39,812 nt of DNA from Candidatus Gastranaerophilales bacterium (GCA_944324475.1 CALUWK010000015.1:1-39812); one strand, 5' to 3'. Positions 8,401 to 15,828 are shown, numbered from the stretch's first letter. The notes: generated from the letters alone by a model not told the origin. Numbers and translations: made by a program.

Positions 8401-9784
8401 TTTCTGTAATTTCATTTTCAGAAATAGAGTTATCGCCACCGTTTAAAATTTCATTTATTTTTTGTAGTTGATTTTGTAGTTCTTGAGAGTAGCTTGTTTG
8501 ATCTGATGTTGGCGTTTCTTCGCTTGAAGGTTGTTGCATTGTAATAGTTGATGCTGCATTTGCTGCTGCTTTTGCTATTATGCCTGTTGTTTCTGTTGCA
8601 TCTATTGACGTATCTCCATTTTCAGAATCTTGACTATATAAAAATTCTGTTGCAGTATCTTCATCAATTATTTGAGTTGATAGCTGAGTTGCTTTGGTCT
8701 CATCTACACCTATTGCTCTTAGAAATTCTCTAGCTTGGTCTTCTGTTATTTGGTTTCCATCTATTTCAGTACTTTTTAATTTATCCATAAGTTCATCTTC
8801 AGTGTATTCTTGATATCCTTCAGGAATTTCTTGTAGTGATTCGTGTAATGATGCATATATTTTTTGAGTAGCTTCATTTTCGCTTATTATTTCAATATCA
8901 TTAGTGCTAAAGGTGAATGAATAACTTCCGTCTTCTTGTTGTTTGCATATTGTTTCTTGACTATATAAAAATTCTGTCGCAGTATCTTCATCAATTATTT
9001 GAGTTGATAGCTGAGTTGCTTTGGTCTCATCTACACCTATTCCAAACAGAAAATCCCTAGCTTGTTCTTCTGTTATTTGGTTTTCATCCAGTTCAATACT
9101 TCTTAATTTATCTATAAGTTCATCTTCAGTGTATTTTTGATATCCTTCAGGAATTTCTTGTAGTGATTCGTGTAATAATGCATATATTTTTTGAGTAGCT
9201 TCATTTTCGCTTATTATTTCAATATCATTAGTGCTAAAGGTGAATATATAGCTTCCATCATCTTGTTTTTTTGCCATATTTAATATACTGTTTACTACTT
9301 GTGCTTTATCAGTATTTAGGTAGGCTTTAATATTGTTTTCTAAACTTTGTTCATTAAATATACCTTCACTATTGGGTGTAATACCTGTTGTATAAAGTAG
9401 TTCCGAAACTGTTAAATCGTCATTTCCTTTTGTATTACTTGGATCAGGATTTTGTCCGTAGTGGTTTATCCAAAAATTAATTTCATCTTCGTCAAGGACA
9501 TCTTCACTGTCTCCTTCTTTGTCTATATTTATTAATTCCCAATAGCTTTCTGCTTGTTGAACTGAAAAACCATAGCCGCCTTCTCTGTCCTCATCGTTGT
9601 CACCAATTTTTGTGCCTGCAAGCCTTTCAATAAAGTCATTTCTTGTAAAGATGGATTCTCCTGAACTTGTTGAAGCTGAATTTTCTGCACTTGTTCTTGT
9701 AAGTACCTCTTTGCTTGTATTTGGTTGAATTTTTTTTATATCAGCACCTTGCATTGCAGCTTTTATATTGTCAAGTATACCCAT
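5483..9784 (-). CDS. 1433-residue repetitive acidic protein, family not recognised
   Basis: No family is recognised. There is no signal peptide or transmembrane segment. Residues 50-130 contain EF-hand-like acidic loops (from Asp88; NDDLTVSEL near 121). Residues 174-276 and 283-385 are a near-identical tandem duplication with half-EF motifs (ELDENQIT, EIDGNQIT). A Ser/Thr/Gln linker (about 386-445) leads to NGGDNSISENEI. Residues 488-600 resemble an NlpC/P60 fold (LQPGDIVFRTG) but the positions expected for catalytic Cys and His look like Ala/Ser. From about 610 to 1175 at least seven diverged units follow a helix-L-E-I-G-V...T-Y-T-F-E-D-G pattern. A strong AAGGAG precedes the ATG. The nearest promoter resembles sigma28, suggesting expression with motility genes. 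A surface or export substrate role is a guess. Confidence 0.85.
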   Translation of the reverse strand: MGILDNIKAAMQGADIKKIQPNTSKEVLTRTSAENSASTSSGESIFTRNDFIERLAGTKIGDNDEDREGGYGFSVQQAESYWELINIDKEGDSEDVLDEDEINFWINHYGQNPDPSNTKGNDDLTVSELLYTTGITPNSEGIFNEQSLENNIKAYLNTDKAQVVNSILNMAKKQDDGSYIFTFSTNDIEIISENEATQKIYALLHESLQEIPEGYQKYTEDELIDKLRSIELDENQITEEQARDFLFGIGVDETKATQLSTQIIDEDTATEFLYSQETICKQQEDGSYSFTFSTNDIEIISENEATQKIYASLHESLQEIPEGYQEYTEDELMDKLKSTEIDGNQITEDQAREFLRAIGVDETKATQLSTQIIDEDTATEFLYSQDSENGDTSIDATETTGIIAKAAANAASTITMQQPSSEETPTSDQTSYSQELQNQLQKINEILNGGDNSISENEITEKGTAGTDKNGLNGLLPEGFTMPSTNKVSVSAAIQAAYILTGGNSETLNELLKKDSLTRNEFGDFAKDYEIQEGYELQPGDIVFRTGADGTPLAATVYGYDENGKLLIVQGGQTTADGTSNGIYIRALDESRVTHVIPCGQEAKTESAKDAYSETLAEIGVEQNITNITTEGETTVLTLEDGTTAKITGDKAVVYDASGKITSGKNLTNDDIGQFLNEGKTLNITEQGLQTPTYKVVNGVLIATENGKSVTYNNNGEVQEIIEASGITTVENGAEIPYAMAAQQKIDELGVESSEITQNDSTISFSKDGIAYVYSYTENGYTHTVTDTKEGNSITISSYENGNQLKAQITGDAINLRSEVSGDLVYFADSYETMLQNAQIITSDTKISEIEKSADGITIYTLDNGIKVEKNDADGQTNIYNSDNDKIITMTINDQGETKMKAETADAFENINNSYKEELENIGIDSLITEINTDKGKTTYTFEDGATAELDENGTITNAKSKDGIVLVENGAEIPYAIAAQEKIDELGVESSEITQNDSTISFSKDGIAYAYSPDTNGYILSTTKEENSVTESYDNNGNLSQLTINGNSEGLLSSSAQDAVSIIQNQKDNFAQIGLNIEQTQLSQLNIGQDKTTYTFEDGATIELDENGTITNAKSKDGIVLVENGAEIPYAIAAQQKIDELGVESDDIKIDTNKNEIELLITQDDKTYIYNYALDSKYGYVCNITNPETGKTIKQEVPMNGGMLETEYDENGAVIATTCIPSSISNLNDQQEQIMEDAMGTDSLKEFSILNDDDKFLENLYNAMDEHQDKYNARHAKRGIEWYTNNGYGIKKGSVGDNGSLEVEFTDGSKIIYGPMFGQNDKYYTKTKISSDGTMTQQVMDTWQELWGDQQQAMATISYNDDKITIDSNKGYNITDIIENTLSDLGYDDQGETKRAIIDEVEKYNGQYVHIEIDKYTGAVNITKQKDTKQNV
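8630..9265 (-). repeat. Tandem duplication inside the giant gene (period 327 bp)
   Basis: Two in-frame copies, 8957-9265 and 8630-8938, each encode 103 residues from (D/E)DGSY to FLYSQ with a 109-residue period. The bases are about 90 percent identical by eye, with long runs unchanged, which points to a recent duplication. Further downstream the ENGAEIPYA unit recurs at residues 731, 969 and 1124 with nearly identical DNA. Confidence 0.9.
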
Positions 9785-9817
9785 AAGTCACTCCTTATTT
9801 TTTACACACATAGTTGT

Positions 9818-9845
9818 TTATACGGAATAATGCGGGTTTACTTTA
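9818..9845 (-). promoter_or_regulatory. Sigma28 (FliA)-like promoter for the giant gene
   Basis: The minus strand reads TAAAGTAA, 12 bases, CCGTATAA. The flagellar sigma consensus is TAAAGTTT-N11-GCCGATAA. The TAAAG and the CCG are at the consensus spacing, with one extra T before ATAA. No convincing sigma70 -35 is present. The leader is about 30 bases and contains the Shine-Dalgarno. Confidence 0.5.
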
Positions 9846-9861
9846 GTGAATTTTTAAGAAA

Positions 9862-9871
9862 AATTTACAAA
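9862..9871. promoter_or_regulatory. AATTTACAAA motif upstream of the giant-gene promoter
   Basis: The same ten bases appear at 10282-10291 and, inverted, at 10218-10227 around the divergent regulators. Here the motif lies about 17 bases upstream of the giant gene's -35-like element, a suitable place for an activator or repressor. A candidate binder is the adjacent XRE protein. Inference only. Confidence 0.4.
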
Positions 9872-9879
9872 ACTTAACT

Positions 9880-10218
9880 TTATTTAATTCCTCTTGAATC
9901 TAATAGGCGCTCAACTTCTTCTATTAATGATGTTCTTAAGGTTTTGTATGTTTTTTCTTTTTCAATAAAAATATCTCCGACACCTGAGATAACGTAGTTT
10001 AAATTTATACCATAGTCAATTAATAATTTACTTAATAAAGAAAGTCCTGGCATGCTTTTTGCGTTCTCAATGTTTGATATTGCCTGTTTAGTAATGCCTA
10101 ACTCAACTGCTAATTCATCCTGAGATTTCTTTAAGAGCTTTCTTATATTTTTAAATCTAATTCCAATGTGTTCCATATAGACGGTATCCGAAATAATTAA
10201 TAAACCACGGCTTGACAT
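9880..10218 (-). CDS. XRE-family transcriptional regulator
   Basis: 112 residues with a Cro/C1-type helix-turn-helix (about residues 20-75): RFKNIRKLLKKSQDELAVEL, then GITKQAISNIENAKSMPGLS, the recognition-helix region. The C-terminal 35 residues are charged and may dimerise. Two starts are possible. The ATG at 10218 lies 7 bases after a CATAAA -10 with a perfect TTGACA -35, spacer 19. The ATG at 10176 (MEHIG...) fits the usual N-terminus of such regulators but has only a weak GGA upstream. It is transcribed towards the giant gene and sits between it and a divergent LuxR-type HTH gene. Control of the giant gene or of itself is plausible, given the shared AATTTACAAA sites. Confidence 0.85.
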   Translation of the reverse strand: MSSRGLLIISDTVYMEHIGIRFKNIRKLLKKSQDELAVELGITKQAISNIENAKSMPGLSLLSKLLIDYGINLNYVISGVGDIFIEKEKTYKTLRTSLIEEVERLLDSRGIK

Positions 10219-10292
10219 TTGTAAATTTATGGTGTACTGTTAATATATAGTGTCAATTATATTATAACATAATAAACTATTAATTTACAAAT
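10217..10292. promoter_or_regulatory. Divergent control region with an 11-bp inverted repeat
   Basis: ATTTGTAAATT (10217-10227) is exactly mirrored by AATTTACAAAT (10282-10292). The left arm covers the start codon and -10 of the XRE gene; the right arm lies just before the plus-strand HTH gene. Two TTGACA hexamers face each other: plus at 10212-10217 and minus at 10256-10251. A smaller repeat, TATTAT-AAC-ATAATA, lies at 10260-10274. The arrangement fits mutual regulation of the two divergent genes. Confidence 0.5.
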
Positions 10293-10299
10293 TATATTG

Positions 10300-10683
10300 A
10301 TGGAATTAAGAATTATGAAGAAGGTTTATAATAAAAAACTGATGGAAGAGCATAAACTTATAACTAAATGCATTTTTAATGGTTATACTATTGCTCAAAT
10401 TGCAAAAAAGTTAAATTATTCTCAATCCACTGTTTCCAATCGTATGAATAGTTTATTTGAAAAATATAGTGCTAAAACGAGATTTGAATTTATTTTGAGT
10501 GTATTTGGCGAAGTGGTAAATGAAAATAAGGATAAAATTTTAAAAAAGGACGCAAAAATAGAGCAACTTTCAAATGAGGTTTTTCAATTAACCACAATTT
10601 TAAAATCTTTAATTCATAATGTCGATGATAAAAAAAACCTTACTTTTTGGTTGAAAAAAGGTAAGGAATTTCTTAACAAATGA
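10300..10683 (+). CDS. Stand-alone LuxR-type HTH protein with coiled coil
   Basis: About 127 residues. A helix-turn-helix at about 18-70 (FNGYTIAQIAKKLNYSQSTV followed by SNRMNSLFEKYSAKTRFE) resembles the DNA-binding domain of NarL/LuxR regulators, but there is no receiver or ligand domain. A heptad-like segment (about 75-110, ENKDKILKKDAKIEQLSNEV) predicts a coiled coil, probably for dimerisation. Start choices are ATG 10300, ATG 10315 (GGAA 9 bases upstream) or TTG 10297. I chose 10300 with low certainty. It ends at a strong terminator. It is divergent from the XRE gene, and targets are unknown. Confidence 0.8.
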   Translation: MELRIMKKVYNKKLMEEHKLITKCIFNGYTIAQIAKKLNYSQSTVSNRMNSLFEKYSAKTRFEFILSVFGEVVNENKDKILKKDAKIEQLSNEVFQLTTILKSLIHNVDDKKNLTFWLKKGKEFLNK

Positions 10684-10718
10684 TTTACTTTTTAACTCTC
10701 TACTTATTCGATTTTCAT

Positions 10719-10740
10719 GCCCCTTTTTGGGGCTTTTTTT
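10719..10740 (+). terminator. Rho-independent terminator
   Basis: GCCCC (10719-10723), loop TTTTT, GGGGC (10729-10733), then T7. It ends the LuxR-HTH gene. The stop codon of the opposing glgA lies in the T-tract. On the minus strand there is no T-run after the stem, so it acts in one direction. Confidence 0.88.
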
Positions 10741-12196
10741 AAAAATTTTTTCTATTAAGTACATCTAAATATAAAAATTTATATTTTTTTGCTGATTCTT
10801 CCCAGGTGAATCTTGTATTTATACAATTTTTTATTATTTTTTTGAAATCTTCTTTTCTATCATAATATGTCCAAATTCCGTTTTTAATTTCATTTACCAT
10901 TGATTGAGCGTCGTAGCTTAGGAATTTAAAGCCGGTAGCTTTTTCGTTCGGATAGGCAATAACTGTATCATCCAATCCTCCTGTGGCTCTGACTATAGGA
11001 GCTGACCCGTATTTCATTGCTATCATTTGCGATATTCCGCAGGGTTCAAATAAACTGGGCATTAGAAATAAATCCGATGCTTTGTATATATCTTCTGATA
11101 AATCCGCTTTAAAATCAATCCAAGCCCTCATGTTTGGTGAATTATTTGATGTCCAAATAAGCATATTTTGGTATCCTTCTTCTCCTGTTCCAAGAAAAAC
11201 AAAATCGCAAGGAAGTTTCATTAATTCAAATTTTGCAAAGTCAATTAAATCGAGCCCTTTTTGATATACTAATCTTGAAACCATTGCAATTAAGGGTCTG
11301 TGGGGGTTTATTTGAAGTCCGAATGCTTTTTGTATTTTTTCTTTATATTCGGGTTTTTCTTTTATGTTAAAAGGTTTTTTATCATATTTTATTCCGTTTA
11401 AAATTCCGCAAAGTTTGTAGGTTTGTCCTCTTAGGGTATAGTCCATACCTTCTCCAAAATCTGTATTTAAAATTTCTTGTGCATATCTTGGAGATACTGT
11501 TGTTATTTTATCTGCACAGTATAGTGCACCTTTTAGCCAGTTTACTTTTCCGTAATGTTCTATACAGTTATCTTTATATACATTATCCCATCGCATATTT
11601 GCAAAATCTATTATTGCTTTGTCGCATTCTCCCTGATAAGCGAGATTATGAATTGTAAAAATCGTTTTTGTATTTTTATAGAATTCATCAAATTTGTAGT
11701 TGGATTTAAGATATATTGGAATCATGGCGGTGTGCCAGTCGTTTGCATGTATTATGTCTGGTTTAAAATTTAATAATTTAGCATATTCAAGAACTGCAAG
11801 ATTGAATGAAACGTATCTTTGCATTTCATACATTTCATCGCACCATTTTGGATAAACTACATTAAAACAAGAAAAATATTTAGGATTTTCGATAAAAAAG
11901 ACTTTAACTTTGGTTTTTGGCAACTCACATACTTTTAATTTAAAAATATGTTGAGAGTGCCCCATGTAAATTTTTAGTTCCGAGTTATCAATTTCTTCTA
12001 TATTGTATTTATTTTGGTCAATGCAGCCGTATAATGGAGTAAAAATAGCACACTCGATATTTTCTTTTTCAAGATATATCGGTAATTCTCCAACTACATC
12101 GGCCAAGCCACCAACTTTGGAAAAAGGCGCCACTTCTGCTGAGGCAAATAGTACCCTTAGTTCTTTCTTTTGTTTTTTGAAAATTTTTAAGTCCAT
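10739..12196 (-). CDS. glgA: Glycogen synthase (ADP-glucose type)
   Basis: Transfers glucose from ADP-glucose to growing alpha-1,4-glucan. The 485 residues match the GT5 family length. The N-terminal half carries the KVGGLADVVGELP motif (about residues 27-39) that binds ADP-glucose. The C-terminal GT-B half has LFEPCGISQMIAMKYGS with the conserved acidic residue, and the TGGLDDTV loop. The HANDW and ATGG motifs are intact. Shine-Dalgarno AAAGGA precedes the ATG. It is 13 bases downstream of ruvA on the same strand, so they are probably co-transcribed although unrelated. It implies that the organism stores glycogen. glgC and glgB are not in the window. Confidence 0.97.
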   Translation of the reverse strand: MDLKIFKKQKKELRVLFASAEVAPFSKVGGLADVVGELPIYLEKENIECAIFTPLYGCIDQNKYNIEEIDNSELKIYMGHSQHIFKLKVCELPKTKVKVFFIENPKYFSCFNVVYPKWCDEMYEMQRYVSFNLAVLEYAKLLNFKPDIIHANDWHTAMIPIYLKSNYKFDEFYKNTKTIFTIHNLAYQGECDKAIIDFANMRWDNVYKDNCIEHYGKVNWLKGALYCADKITTVSPRYAQEILNTDFGEGMDYTLRGQTYKLCGILNGIKYDKKPFNIKEKPEYKEKIQKAFGLQINPHRPLIAMVSRLVYQKGLDLIDFAKFELMKLPCDFVFLGTGEEGYQNMLIWTSNNSPNMRAWIDFKADLSEDIYKASDLFLMPSLFEPCGISQMIAMKYGSAPIVRATGGLDDTVIAYPNEKATGFKFLSYDAQSMVNEIKNGIWTYYDRKEDFKKIIKNCINTRFTWEESAKKYKFLYLDVLNRKNF

Positions 12197-12209
12197 TATT
12201 CTATCCTTT

Positions 12210-12821
12210 TTAAAATATTGAAAGCATTTCGAGCACGTTTTTCAATAGCTCTTGTGGGTCGTTTTTTTCAAGTTTTTTACAGGCAATCTCGAGTGCATTT
12301 TGGTATTCATTTTGGCTATAGCCAAGCGATTGAAGTATTGTTTGAGCTTGTGTTATAGTTTCTTTCGAAATATTTAAATTATTTGTTTTTGATGATAGTA
12401 TTTCGGTTGATGTATCTATTTTTGTTAATTTGTCTTTTAGTTCAAGTATGATTTTTTGAGCCATTTTTAAACCAACTCCTTTTGTTTTGGAAATTAGTTT
12501 ATAATCTTCATCAATTACAGCATTTATAAGTTCTGCAGTTTCAAACTCGTCTAATAGAGAAAATGCGACTTTTATTCCTATTCCTGATACTGATGTTAAA
12601 ATATCAAATATGACTCTATCTTCTCTGTTCTTAAATCCGCAAAGTGTCATACTATCTTCTTTGTGGATTAGTTTTGTATATATTTTTATTTCATTATTTA
12701 TTTCACATAAATTTGCATAAGTTCTTTGATTAATTAAAAGAACGTAACCTATATTGTTACATTCAATCGTGCAATAGGGGTAAGATTTATTTATTAAAAC
12801 TCCTTTTATATAGTCAAACAT
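12210..12821 (-). CDS. ruvA: Holliday junction branch-migration subunit RuvA
   Basis: RuvA binds Holliday junctions and loads the RuvB motor. 203 residues, the usual length. Domain I is an OB-fold at about 1-63 (MFDYIKGVLINKSYPYCTIE). Domain II contains two helix-hairpin-helix motifs (VSGIGIKVAFSLL near 73-85; TKGVGLKMAQKIILELKDK near 108-126). The C-terminal domain III (about 155-203, ALEIACKKLE) is the RuvB-binding part. An AAAGGAG lies before the ATG. The minus-strand ruvA-glgA pair starts here, divergent from ilvB. ruvB and ruvC are elsewhere. Confidence 0.96.
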   Translation of the reverse strand: MFDYIKGVLINKSYPYCTIECNNIGYVLLINQRTYANLCEINNEIKIYTKLIHKEDSMTLCGFKNREDRVIFDILTSVSGIGIKVAFSLLDEFETAELINAVIDEDYKLISKTKGVGLKMAQKIILELKDKLTKIDTSTEILSSKTNNLNISKETITQAQTILQSLGYSQNEYQNALEIACKKLEKNDPQELLKNVLEMLSIF

Positions 12822-12890
12822 TTTATTAACTCCTTTGATAATTATATGTTAAAAATATATTGTATTTTAAATGTTTAAAAAATTTTACAT

Positions 12891-12921
12891 TTGGAAATTA
12901 TGTCTTTTTTATTGTTATAAT
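12891..12921 (+). promoter_or_regulatory. Probable promoter of ilvBN
   Basis: TATAAT at 12916-12921 with TTGGAA at 12891-12896, spacer 19. The leader is about 32 bases long and includes AGGAAG 5 bases before the ilvB ATG. It is too short for an attenuator or T-box; no leader peptide is visible. Confidence 0.55.
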
Positions 12922-12959
12922 ATTTCTGGGATGTTATTTATAGCCGATAGGAAGTTTAA

Positions 12960-14669
12960 ATGAATAAGCAAATGTACTCCGGAGCGGAAATCTTATTGAA
13001 GTCGTTGTTAAAAGAAGGTGTCGAAGAAATTTTTGGATATCCCGGTGGAGTTGTATTGCCTTTGTACGATGCTTTATATATGCAAAATGATATAAAACAT
13101 TATTTGGTACGGCATGAGCAAGCTGCGCTTCATGCTGCAGAAGGGTATGCAAGAGTTTCGGGTAAGGCAGGAGTTGCTATTGTTACTTCGGGTCCTGGGG
13201 CTTGTAATACAATTACAGGACTCGCAAATGCTTATTATGATGGAACTCCTTTGGTTTTAATTACAGGACAAGTTAATTCTAAATTAATTGGCGGAGATGC
13301 TTTTCAGGAAGCAGATATAGTTGGAATTACGCGTTCTTGTTGTAAACATAATTATCTTGTAAAAGATGTAAGGGACTTGGCAAGAGTTGTAAAAGAGGCT
13401 TTTTATATAGCTACGACTGGCAAGAAGGGACCTGTTGTAATTGATATTCCGGTTGATGTTTTTAATGCAAGATATGTGTTTAATTATCCTAAAAATGTTG
13501 AATTATTAGGCTATAATCCGAATTATAAGGGACATCCACTTCAGATTCAAAGGGCATTGCAGACGTTATTTAATGCAAAAAGGCCCGTTATTATTTCAGG
13601 CGGTGGTGTTGTGGCTTCAAATTCTAGCAAGGAGTTAACTGAGCTTGCTACAAAATTACATATTCCTGTTGTGCATACTCTTATGGGTACAGGTACTTAT
13701 CCGGATTCATTGGAAACCAGTCTTGGAATGATGGGAATGCATGGGAATTATTGTGCTAATCTTACTGTTTCAAATGCTGATGTGATTTTTGCAATAGGCA
13801 CAAGGTTTTCGGATAGGATTACTGGATGTCTTAAGACTTTTGCAAGAGATGCTCAAGTGATTCACATTGATATTGATCCCTGTTCGATTTCAAAGAATGT
13901 TAAGGCTTCTATTCCTATTGTAGGTGATATTAAGAATGTTTTAAATACTATGTTGTTTGAGTTATCAAAATCTCATCATAAGGTAAATATTGAACTTAAG
14001 GATAAGTGGTTTAAAGATATTTATGAGTGGAAAAAGAAAATTGCAATTCCTCAAAAAATTTCAGGTAGATTAAGCGCTATTACTGTTCTTGAAAAAATAT
14101 ATGAGTATACAAAAAAGGATGAGCCTATTGTTGCAACTGAAGTTGGGCAACATCAGATGTGGACGGCTCAAAATTTTAAATTTAACAAGCCACGAAAATT
14201 TGTAACATCAGGAGGCCTTGGCACTATGGGTTTTGGATTTCCTGCTGCTATGGGAGCTGCGGTTGCAAAAAAAGATTCATATATTCTTAATATTGCAGGT
14301 GATGGTTCGATTCAAATGAATATTCAAGAGTTAATGACGTGTGTTGATTATAAATTCAAGGTTATAAATTGTATAATAAATAATGGTTATTTGGGGATGG
14401 TGCGACAATGGCAAGAAAAAATTTATAATAAACATTATTCTCAGACAAAAATATCATCTCCTGATTTTGTAAAATTGGCGGAAAGCTACGGGGCTCTTGG
14501 TATTAGAGTTGAAAAAGAAGAAGATATTATTCCGTCGCTTAAAAAAGCTATTGAATTTAAGGGTCCTTGTTTAATTGATTTTGTTTGTGAAAATTTTGAA
14601 ATGGTTTATCCTTGGGTATTGGCTGGTGAGCCAATTGATAGAGTTTTACTTTCAAGAAAGGAATGTTAA
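12960..14669 (+). CDS. ilvB: Acetolactate synthase, large subunit
   Basis: First common step of valine, leucine and isoleucine synthesis: condenses pyruvate with pyruvate or 2-oxobutyrate using thiamine diphosphate, FAD and Mg2+. 569 residues, full length. The N-terminal domain has EIFGYPGGVVLPLYDAL and the catalytic Glu of VRHEQAALHAAEGYAR (about residues 57-72). The middle FAD-binding domain follows, and the C-terminal ThDP domain has GDGSIQMNIQEL with N-N-G-Y-L-G-M-V-R-Q-W-Q, the residues typical of biosynthetic AHAS rather than catabolic AlsS. The Shine-Dalgarno is AGGAAG. The stop overlaps the ilvN start, so the two subunits are translationally coupled. Confidence 0.97.
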   Translation: MNKQMYSGAEILLKSLLKEGVEEIFGYPGGVVLPLYDALYMQNDIKHYLVRHEQAALHAAEGYARVSGKAGVAIVTSGPGACNTITGLANAYYDGTPLVLITGQVNSKLIGGDAFQEADIVGITRSCCKHNYLVKDVRDLARVVKEAFYIATTGKKGPVVIDIPVDVFNARYVFNYPKNVELLGYNPNYKGHPLQIQRALQTLFNAKRPVIISGGGVVASNSSKELTELATKLHIPVVHTLMGTGTYPDSLETSLGMMGMHGNYCANLTVSNADVIFAIGTRFSDRITGCLKTFARDAQVIHIDIDPCSISKNVKASIPIVGDIKNVLNTMLFELSKSHHKVNIELKDKWFKDIYEWKKKIAIPQKISGRLSAITVLEKIYEYTKKDEPIVATEVGQHQMWTAQNFKFNKPRKFVTSGGLGTMGFGFPAAMGAAVAKKDSYILNIAGDGSIQMNIQELMTCVDYKFKVINCIINNGYLGMVRQWQEKIYNKHYSQTKISSPDFVKLAESYGALGIRVEKEEDIIPSLKKAIEFKGPCLIDFVCENFEMVYPWVLAGEPIDRVLLSRKEC

Positions 14670-15208
14670 TGGGTTGTAGTCTTGTAAGTCACACAATTTC
14701 GGTTTTGGTTTCAAATGAAGTTGGAGTATTGTCAAGGATTGTTGATTTGTTTTCAGGCAGGGGATACAATATTGAAAGTTTAACTGTTGCACCTGCTCTT
14801 GACTGCATTTATTCTAGAGTGACTATTGTAACACAAGCTGATGAGGATGTAATTGAGCAAATATGTAAACAATTAAATCGATTAATTCCTGTTATAAAGG
14901 TTGCCAATTTATCGATTGGAGATGCTATAGAATATGAAATCGGTTTATTAAAAGTTATGGTTAGCGATGAAAACAGAGCGGAATTTATGAATATTGTCGC
15001 TCAAGCAAGTGCTGTTATTATGGATGTTAATGAAAAAGTTTATACTGTAAAAATTGATGGTGATGAGAAGAAAGTTCAGACTTTTGCAGAGTTAGTTCGT
15101 CCTTTTGGAATTAAGGAGTTTGTTCGTTCTGGAAAAGTTGCAATAACAAAAAGCGGTCAATTCTCAACTTTTAAAAAAGTTCGTGAAGAATTTGTAAAAG
15201 TCGATTAA
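14669..15208 (+). CDS. ilvN: Acetolactate synthase, small regulatory subunit
   Basis: Regulatory partner of IlvB that confers activity and feedback inhibition by branched-chain amino acids. About 179 residues. An N-terminal ACT domain (about 5-80) has the hallmarks HTISVLVSNEVGVLSRIVDL and FSGRGYNIESLTV, including the valine-binding region. A C-terminal ACT-like domain follows, with IMDVNEKVYTV and PFGIKEFVRSGKVAI. Two ATGs are available, 14663 and 14669. I prefer 14669 because it forms TAATG with the ilvB stop and lies 6 bases after AGAAAGGA. Confidence 0.95.
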   Translation: MGCSLVSHTISVLVSNEVGVLSRIVDLFSGRGYNIESLTVAPALDCIYSRVTIVTQADEDVIEQICKQLNRLIPVIKVANLSIGDAIEYEIGLLKVMVSDENRAEFMNIVAQASAVIMDVNEKVYTVKIDGDEKKVQTFAELVRPFGIKEFVRSGKVAITKSGQFSTFKKVREEFVKVD

Positions 15209-15225
15209 AATTTATTGTTTTATAG

Positions 15226-15807
15226 TTATGTGTTTTGATTTACGTCAGGAAAGTTAAAATAAATTACTTCATTTGCTTTAATTTTTATTTCTTCACCCTT
15301 TCCCCAAGGTGTGTTTCTGTTTTTGTATTCATCCCAGACTTCTTTACCTTGTCCATTGATAATTTTTTTAGTATTTTCTATGTATGAAGGCGAAAAAACG
15401 AACATTGAGTTTCTTGGATCACTTCCATCTGTTGTCATTCCTATTCCAATTTCGGAATGTTTAAAATCGGCTTTCATTTTTTGTCTGTATGTTGCTTTTA
15501 TTTCTTTTTCTATTTTGTGGTCTGTTCCGCTTTTGTCAGTATATGTTGTTGGAATAAAAGTGAAAGTTGCATTTTTATGATATTTTTGTGGTGATATTAT
15601 ATCTGTCATTTTTCCTGTTAAGATGTCACCTTTTTGTATTACTATTCCATCTCCAAGGTCGAGTTCTTTTATTGCCTTTATTTTTATGATTTCTGTTGGA
15701 TTGGTGGTAGATATTTCGTCTAATGCTTGTCCTTTAAATACTTGCGCATGAGTTGTTGTTATCATAATTGTCATCATTGCCACTAAAATAGAAAATTTCT
15801 TTTTCAT
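15226..15807 (-). CDS. Secreted protein of unknown function
   Basis: 193 residues starting with a clear signal peptide, KKKFSILVAMMTIMITTTHA, with probable cleavage after AHA-Q near residue 21. The mature part is mostly beta strand and basic-acidic mixed, with the repeated notion of a cell-surface module: ELDLGDGIVIQKGDILTGKM near 48-68, reminiscent of the small beta-barrels of efflux or organic-solvent-tolerance proteins. This resemblance is weak. No cysteine occurs in the mature part, so it is not a lipoprotein. The gene has its own promoter (15829-15858) and an AGAGGA ribosome site. It meets ilvN tail-to-tail 17 bases apart. Confidence 0.75.
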   Translation of the reverse strand: MKKKFSILVAMMTIMITTTHAQVFKGQALDEISTTNPTEIIKIKAIKELDLGDGIVIQKGDILTGKMTDIISPQKYHKNATFTFIPTTYTDKSGTDHKIEKEIKATYRQKMKADFKHSEIGIGMTTDGSDPRNSMFVFSPSYIENTKKIINGQGKEVWDEYKNRNTPWGKGEEIKIKANEVIYFNFPDVNQNT

Positions 15808-15828
15808 TGGTTATAATCCTCTTTAGTC

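Noticed and set aside
7770-8733. Plus-strand frames opposite the giant gene
   Set aside because: They are antisense shadows of a low-complexity coding sequence, without ribosome sites.
8630-9265. CRISPR-like or mobile-element repeats
   Set aside because: The repeats are in-frame coding duplications within one gene. There is no spacer structure, inverted terminal repeat or transposase.
12943-12950. GCCGATAG before ilvB as a sigma28 -10
   Set aside because: No TAAA at 15 bases upstream. A sigma70-like TATAAT lies nearby, and the gene is biosynthetic.
12822-12959. T-box, attenuator or riboswitch in the ilvB leader
   Set aside because: The predicted leader is about 30 bases with no leader peptide, T-box motif or terminator stem.
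14663-14668. First ATG of ilvN at 14663
   Set aside because: The ATG at 14669 has better Shine-Dalgarno spacing and forms TAATG with the ilvB stop. Only two residues differ.
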